Source: an uncultured Collinsella sp.
Lineage (GTDB): Bacteria; Actinomycetota; Coriobacteriia; Coriobacteriales; Coriobacteriaceae
Length of the DNA: 8,693 bases
Direction of reading: 5' to 3'
NCBI GenBank assembly: GCA_900551195.1
Contig: URVD01000067.1
Span: forward strand, 1 to 8,693
Both the position numbers and the translations under genes were made by a program. The notes under the pieces were generated by a model. It was not told where the DNA came from, did not search any database, and was given only the letters and a program-made list of their open reading frames with translations. Within the stretch, counting starts at the first letter, position 1. Every line of letters starts with the position of its first letter. Positions 6,235-8,693 of the stretch are shown piece after piece.

Positions 6235-6699
6235 ATGGCGGATAACGAAGCACTGTTTACGCCTGAGCTGGTGTTTTTTGATTGGGAGTGCGCGACGCCC
6301 GCCGAGGTGTTTGCGCGACTCGAAGGCGAACTTGCCCCACGCGGCTACATCTGCACCGGTTGGCTCGACGCCGTCCGCACGCGCGAGGATGCCTATCCCA
6401 CGGGCCTTGCCATGCCGGCGGCCAACATCGCCATCCCACACACCGACCCGGGGTTTGTGGCCAAGCCCTATATCGCGGTGGTAAAGCCCGCCGCGCCCGT
6501 GACGTTCAATGCTATGGCCGGCATGGGTGCCCCCGTGCCGGCGCAGATCGTCATCAATTTGGGTATTGCCGAGCCGGGCGGCCAGGTCGAGGCCCTGCAA
6601 GCGCTCATGAATATCTTTATGGACGCGGACGTCGCAGCCGATGTGCTCGGCCAGACCACGCCCCAAGGCATGGTCGACGCTATCCGCCGCCACTTTTAA
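6235..6699 (+). CDS. Orphan PTS EIIA, fructose/galactitol type
   Basis: The 154-residue protein resembles cytosolic EIIA domains of the fructose/mannitol/galactitol PTS superfamily, which take phosphate from HPr on a histidine and pass it to an EIIB. The key evidence is YPTGLAMPAANIAIPHTD (54-71), with the likely phosphoacceptor His69 in the IPHTD context, and the following KPYIAVVKPAAPVTFNAM. Among subfamilies the YPTGL...IPHTD arrangement is nearest to galactitol-type EIIA. Length matches a free-standing domain. No EIIB, EIIC, sugar enzyme or regulator is adjacent: the toxin gene precedes it and a foldase follows. It may serve a permease encoded elsewhere or have a regulatory role. A loose TATCAT (6190-6195) may be its -10, without a convincing -35. 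A palindrome starts one base after its stop codon. Confidence 0.82.
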   Translation: MADNEALFTPELVFFDWECATPAEVFARLEGELAPRGYICTGWLDAVRTREDAYPTGLAMPAANIAIPHTDPGFVAKPYIAVVKPAAPVTFNAMAGMGAPVPAQIVINLGIAEPGGQVEALQALMNIFMDADVAADVLGQTTPQGMVDAIRRHF

Positions 6700-6700
6700 A

Positions 6701-6733
6701 GCCGGCACTTGGGGACTGTCCCTAACTGCCGGC
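6701..6733. repeat. 33-base palindrome after the EIIA gene
   Basis: The element is symmetrical about base 6717: GCCGGCA (6701-6707) pairs with TGCCGGC (6727-6733), and GGGAC (6712-6716) pairs with GTCCC (6718-6722) around one T, with short unpaired CTTG and TAAC segments between. It begins one base after the EIIA stop. No U-tract follows, so it is not a standard terminator. It resembles a REP-type intergenic palindrome or a protein-binding site. It is the first unit of the cluster that runs to 6820. Confidence 0.7.
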
Positions 6734-6762
6734 AGAAAAGGAACGTCCCTAACTGCTGGCTG
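6718..6762 (+). repeat. Direct repeat pair, GTCCCTAACTGC type
   Basis: An 18-base word occurs at 6718-6735 and again at 6745-6762, with mismatches only at its 13th and 17th bases, a period of 27. The first copy forms the right half of the palindrome at 6701-6733; the second has lost the matching left half and is preceded by AAAAGGAAC. This suggests duplicated or decayed units of one repeat family. Confidence 0.75.
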
Positions 6763-6768
6763 CCAGAG

Positions 6769-6820
6769 CTGTCCCCTTTGCACCAAAATGGTGCAGATTA
6801 ACCTGTCCCCAATGCACCAA
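6769..6820 (+). repeat. Direct repeat pair, CTGTCCCC..TGCACCAA type, with hairpin
   Basis: An 18-base word occurs at 6769-6786 and 6803-6820 with two mismatches (9th and 10th bases), a period of 34. The first copy is followed by TGGTGCA (6789-6795), giving a perfect 7-pair hairpin with TGCACCA (6779-6785) around AAA. The second copy includes most of AACCTGTCCCCA (6800-6811), the exact reverse complement of 3272-3283 in the purF-purM spacer. No transposase is encoded in the window. Confidence 0.75.
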
Positions 6821-6822
6821 GC

Positions 6823-6851
6823 GTGCCGCGGGGGCTGCGTTGTGACACAAT
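6823..6851 (+). promoter_or_regulatory. Tentative promoter of the foldase gene
   Basis: CACAAT (6846-6851) matches four of six -10 bases, and GTGCCG (6823-6828) is a poor -35 at 17-base spacing. The region also holds the palindrome TTGTG-A-CACAA (6840-6850), overlapping the proposed -10. Transcription from here would give a leader of about 28 bases with the ribosome binding site GAAAGG (6875-6880). The alternative -35 GTGACA (6842-6847) has no good -10 downstream. Confidence 0.3.
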
Positions 6852-6886
6852 GGCGTTTGTTCGATTCGTGATGCGAAAGGCCAACT

Positions 6887-8107
6887 ATGGCAAACAAGAA
6901 AAAGAACTCCGAGGCCGCACCGACGCCCGAGCAGCAGGCCCGCGCCGCGTCGAGCTCTCGTAAGAAGCAGCGCAAGACGTACGTGTCTAAGACCGTCAAG
7001 ATCGTTCTGGTGGTCATCGGCGTGCTGGCGATGCTGCTTTCCGTCTCGGCCATGGCGTGCTCCGGCCTGATGTCGCAGGCAGAGGATACCTCGGGCTACA
7101 AGCTTACCGGCGGTGTGGCTGCCACTATCAACGGCACCAACCTCACCGAGGACACCGTGACAAAGCAGATTATGAGCATGCGCACGTCCTATGGCTACAC
7201 CAAGGACAAGGACTGGGCACAGTACCTGGTCGACAACGACCTGACGCCCAAGAAGTACCGCAAGCAACTCATCGACTCCTACACGCAGCAGATTCTGCTT
7301 CAACAGGCACAGAAGGAGAACGGCGTGACGGTGTCGGACGAGGAGGTCGAGAAGGCTTGGAAGGACGCGTGCAAGAGCGCGGGCGGTGCCAAGGCCTTTA
7401 AGAAGACCCTCAAGACCTACGGCTACACCGAGGACACCTATAAGAGCTCGCTCAAGGAGAGCCTGGCGCAGCAAAAGCTCAAAGATGCCGTGGCGCCCAC
7501 CAGCAAGCCCAAGGACAGCGAGATCGTCGATTACATCAACGAGAACCTGCCGAAGTACAACGATGCCCGCCGCTCGTCGAACATCCTGATCAAGGTTGAT
7601 TCCGATGCGTCCGATGAGGACAAGGCTGCCGCCAAGGCTAAGGCGCAGGAGTGCCTGAACAAGATCAACTCCGGCGAGCTGAGCTTTGAGGACGCCGTGG
7701 AGCAGTATTCCGACGACACCGGCTCCAAGGAGAAGAAGGGTGACGTAGGCTGGGACAAGCTCACCACCTTCGTCGACAGCTACCAGGCGGCACTCGAGGG
7801 TCTCAACAAGGGCGATGTGAGCGATGTCGTCGAGTCGACCTATGGTTACCACATCATCAAGTGCACCGACTACTTCCATGTCGATAATCAGGTCGATGAT
7901 ATCAAGCAGGTACCCAAGGACATCAAGAAGTATGTCTCCAACGTGGTGAAGACGCAGGCAGAGAGCACTGCGTACAGCGAGTGGCTGGAGCAGTACAAGA
8001 AGGACGCCGACATCACCGTTAACCCCATGCCCAAGGACGTGCCGTACAACGTCAGCCTGAAGGGCGTCACCAAGAGTTCGACCGACAATTCGTCGACGAC
8101 TGAGTAA
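6887..8107 (+). CDS. Membrane-anchored PrsA/SurA-like peptidyl-prolyl isomerase
   Basis: The product is a 406-residue extracytoplasmic foldase that probably helps exported proteins fold. A basic, disordered cytosolic segment (1-36, with KKK and RKKQRK) precedes one hydrophobic segment (about 37-57, VKIVLVVIGVLAMLLSVSA). Cys58 follows directly in SAMAC, a poor lipobox, so either a lipoprotein or a signal anchor is possible. A Lys-, Gln- and Glu-rich helical region (about 75-215) matches the SurA/PrsA N-terminal chaperone domain. A parvulin domain (about 228-325) follows, with RRSSNILIK, SGELSFEDAVEQYSDD, KGDVGW and YGYHIIK. The tail (about 370-406) ends Ser- and Thr-rich. The canonical substrate is unknown. 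The name PrsA is by resemblance only. The start follows GAAAGG by six bases. It is followed at 54 bases by the YqeY-type gene, with a hairpin between them. Confidence 0.87.
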   Translation: MANKKKNSEAAPTPEQQARAASSSRKKQRKTYVSKTVKIVLVVIGVLAMLLSVSAMACSGLMSQAEDTSGYKLTGGVAATINGTNLTEDTVTKQIMSMRTSYGYTKDKDWAQYLVDNDLTPKKYRKQLIDSYTQQILLQQAQKENGVTVSDEEVEKAWKDACKSAGGAKAFKKTLKTYGYTEDTYKSSLKESLAQQKLKDAVAPTSKPKDSEIVDYINENLPKYNDARRSSNILIKVDSDASDEDKAAAKAKAQECLNKINSGELSFEDAVEQYSDDTGSKEKKGDVGWDKLTTFVDSYQAALEGLNKGDVSDVVESTYGYHIIKCTDYFHVDNQVDDIKQVPKDIKKYVSNVVKTQAESTAYSEWLEQYKKDADITVNPMPKDVPYNVSLKGVTKSSTDNSSTTE

Positions 8108-8112
8108 TCATG

Positions 8113-8138
8113 GGGCGGCGCTCGTGTGAGTGTCGCCC
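8113..8138 (+). other. Intercistronic GC-rich hairpin
   Basis: Arms at 8113-8123 and 8128-8138 form an 11-pair stem (nine Watson-Crick and two G-U pairs) closed by a GTGT tetraloop. It starts five bases after the foldase stop and ends nine bases before the AGGAGG of the next gene. There is no U-tract, so transcription probably continues. It may protect the 3' end of the foldase message or set unequal expression of the two genes. Confidence 0.65.
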
Positions 8139-8147
8139 GCACTATTG

Positions 8148-8153
8148 AGGAGG
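8148..8153 (+). promoter_or_regulatory. Strong ribosome binding site fixing the YqeY-type start
   Basis: AGGAGG lies eight bases before the ATG at 8162. A GTG further upstream (8126) is in frame but sits inside the hairpin at 8113-8138 and lacks its own site, and starting at 8162 gives the normal length for the family. Confidence 0.85.
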
Positions 8154-8161
8154 ATTTGCAG

Positions 8162-8605
8162 ATGACCAACGAAGAGCTGCAGAAGGAAATGATCGCAGCC
8201 ATGAAGGCTAAGGACAAGGTTCGCCTGTCCATCATTCGCCAGGTCAAGGCCGAGGTGAAGAATATCGAGGTCAACGAGCGCCGCGATGTGACCGAGGAAG
8301 ACGTCAACAGCATGATCAAGCGTCTGATTAAGCAGACGAGCGAGACGCTGGAGATGTCCATCAAGGCCGGCACCGACCAAGAGCGTACCGACAACCTGAC
8401 CGAGCAGGTCAAGATTCTGGAGAGCCTGCTGCCCGCGCAGGTTTCGGGCGAGGAGCTCGAGGCCCTGATCGAGCAGGTCATCGCCGAGCTGGGTGCCACG
8501 TCCAAGAAGCAGATGGGCCAGGTCATGGGCGCACTCGGCAAGGCCACCGGCGGCAACTTCGACAAGCCTGCGGCGGCAAAGATCGTCGGCGCCAAACTCG
8601 CGTAA
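8162..8605 (+). CDS. GatB/YqeY-domain protein
   Basis: This 147-residue protein has the size and sequence of the stand-alone YqeY family, related to the tail domain of GatB, the subunit of the tRNA-dependent amidotransferase. The N-terminal helical part has ELQKEMIAAMKAKDKVRLSIIR and VTEEDVNSMIKRLIKQ (43-58). The C-terminal part has ILESLLPAQVSGEELEALI and KKQMGQVMGALGKATGGNFD. The helical composition and the QMGQVMGAL-K segment are typical. The GatB tail domain contacts tRNA, but no reaction is established for the free-standing proteins, so its role remains open. It probably shares a transcript with the foldase gene. Its stop codon lies inside an inverted repeat that continues downstream. 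Confidence 0.92.
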   Translation: MTNEELQKEMIAAMKAKDKVRLSIIRQVKAEVKNIEVNERRDVTEEDVNSMIKRLIKQTSETLEMSIKAGTDQERTDNLTEQVKILESLLPAQVSGEELEALIEQVIAELGATSKKQMGQVMGALGKATGGNFDKPAAAKIVGAKLA

Positions 8606-8608
8606 TTT

Positions 8609-8636
8609 GTTACGCGGTTTTACCAAACCGCGTAAC
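8609..8636. repeat. Perfect 12-pair inverted repeat after the YqeY-type gene
   Basis: GTTACGCGGTTT (8609-8620) and AAACCGCGTAAC (8625-8636) are exact reverse complements around TACC. Neither strand has a T-tract after the stem, so it is a poor intrinsic terminator by the usual rule, though it could still stop or process transcripts. The inner word TTACGCG (8610-8616) can also pair with CGCGTAA at the end of the coding sequence (8599-8605). In 8637-8693 I see no gene or clear signal. Confidence 0.7.
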
Positions 8637-8693
8637 GGCTCGACGCTGCAAACCCGTACACACGGCAATCTGACGTTCAATTTCAAGGGCGCG

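Noticed and set aside
6701..6733. Intrinsic terminator for the EIIA gene
   Set aside because: The palindrome has interior unpaired segments and no T-tract after it, so I list it as a repeat.
6749..7879. Long open frame antisense to the foldase gene
   Set aside because: It is a Leu- and Val-rich shadow that runs through the repeat cluster; the plus strand has a clear ribosome binding site and parvulin domain.

Overview
The window is about 8.7 kb of gene-dense, GC-rich bacterial chromosome. GC-rich codon use, short spacers, GC-rich hairpins and the protein sequences suggest an actinobacterium of the Coriobacteriia, perhaps Collinsella or a relative. That placement is inference from overall character, without a marker gene or database match. 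I see no rRNA, tRNA, CRISPR array or complete insertion sequence, and no gene-free stretch longer than 300 bases.

Layout. A probable bidirectional terminator (15-53) lies beside a minus-strand membrane protein of the putative ABC-transporter type IV (CmpB-like) family (75-1304), which has a good promoter of its own. A 285-base divergent spacer leads into a plus-strand de novo purine block: purF (1590-3260), purM (3418-4521) and purN (4511-5209). These are steps 1, 5 and 3 of IMP synthesis. purM and purN overlap by 11 bases, and a strong intrinsic terminator follows purN (5279-5310). Next is a two-gene toxin-antitoxin operon (5361-6169): a RelB/DinJ-type antitoxin overlapping a PIN-domain toxin by ATGA, with an extended -10 promoter and a 10-bp palindrome that looks like its operator. 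An isolated PTS EIIA of the fructose/galactitol type follows (6235-6699), then a 120-base cluster of palindromes and direct repeats (6701-6820). The window ends with a membrane-anchored PrsA/SurA-like parvulin foldase (6887-8107) and a GatB/YqeY-domain protein (8162-8605), both followed by strong hairpins that lack U-tracts.

How it fits together. The purine genes are ordinary housekeeping. The toxin-antitoxin pair and the repeat-bearing spacers look like accessory insertions between housekeeping genes. The most unusual material is non-coding: the repeat cluster at 6701-6820, a 12-base word it shares in inverted orientation with the purF-purM spacer, and several spacers where two hairpins compete for the same bases. 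I found no convincing new multi-gene system; the toxin-antitoxin pair (a RelB-like antitoxin with a PIN rather than a RelE-type toxin) is the nearest candidate.
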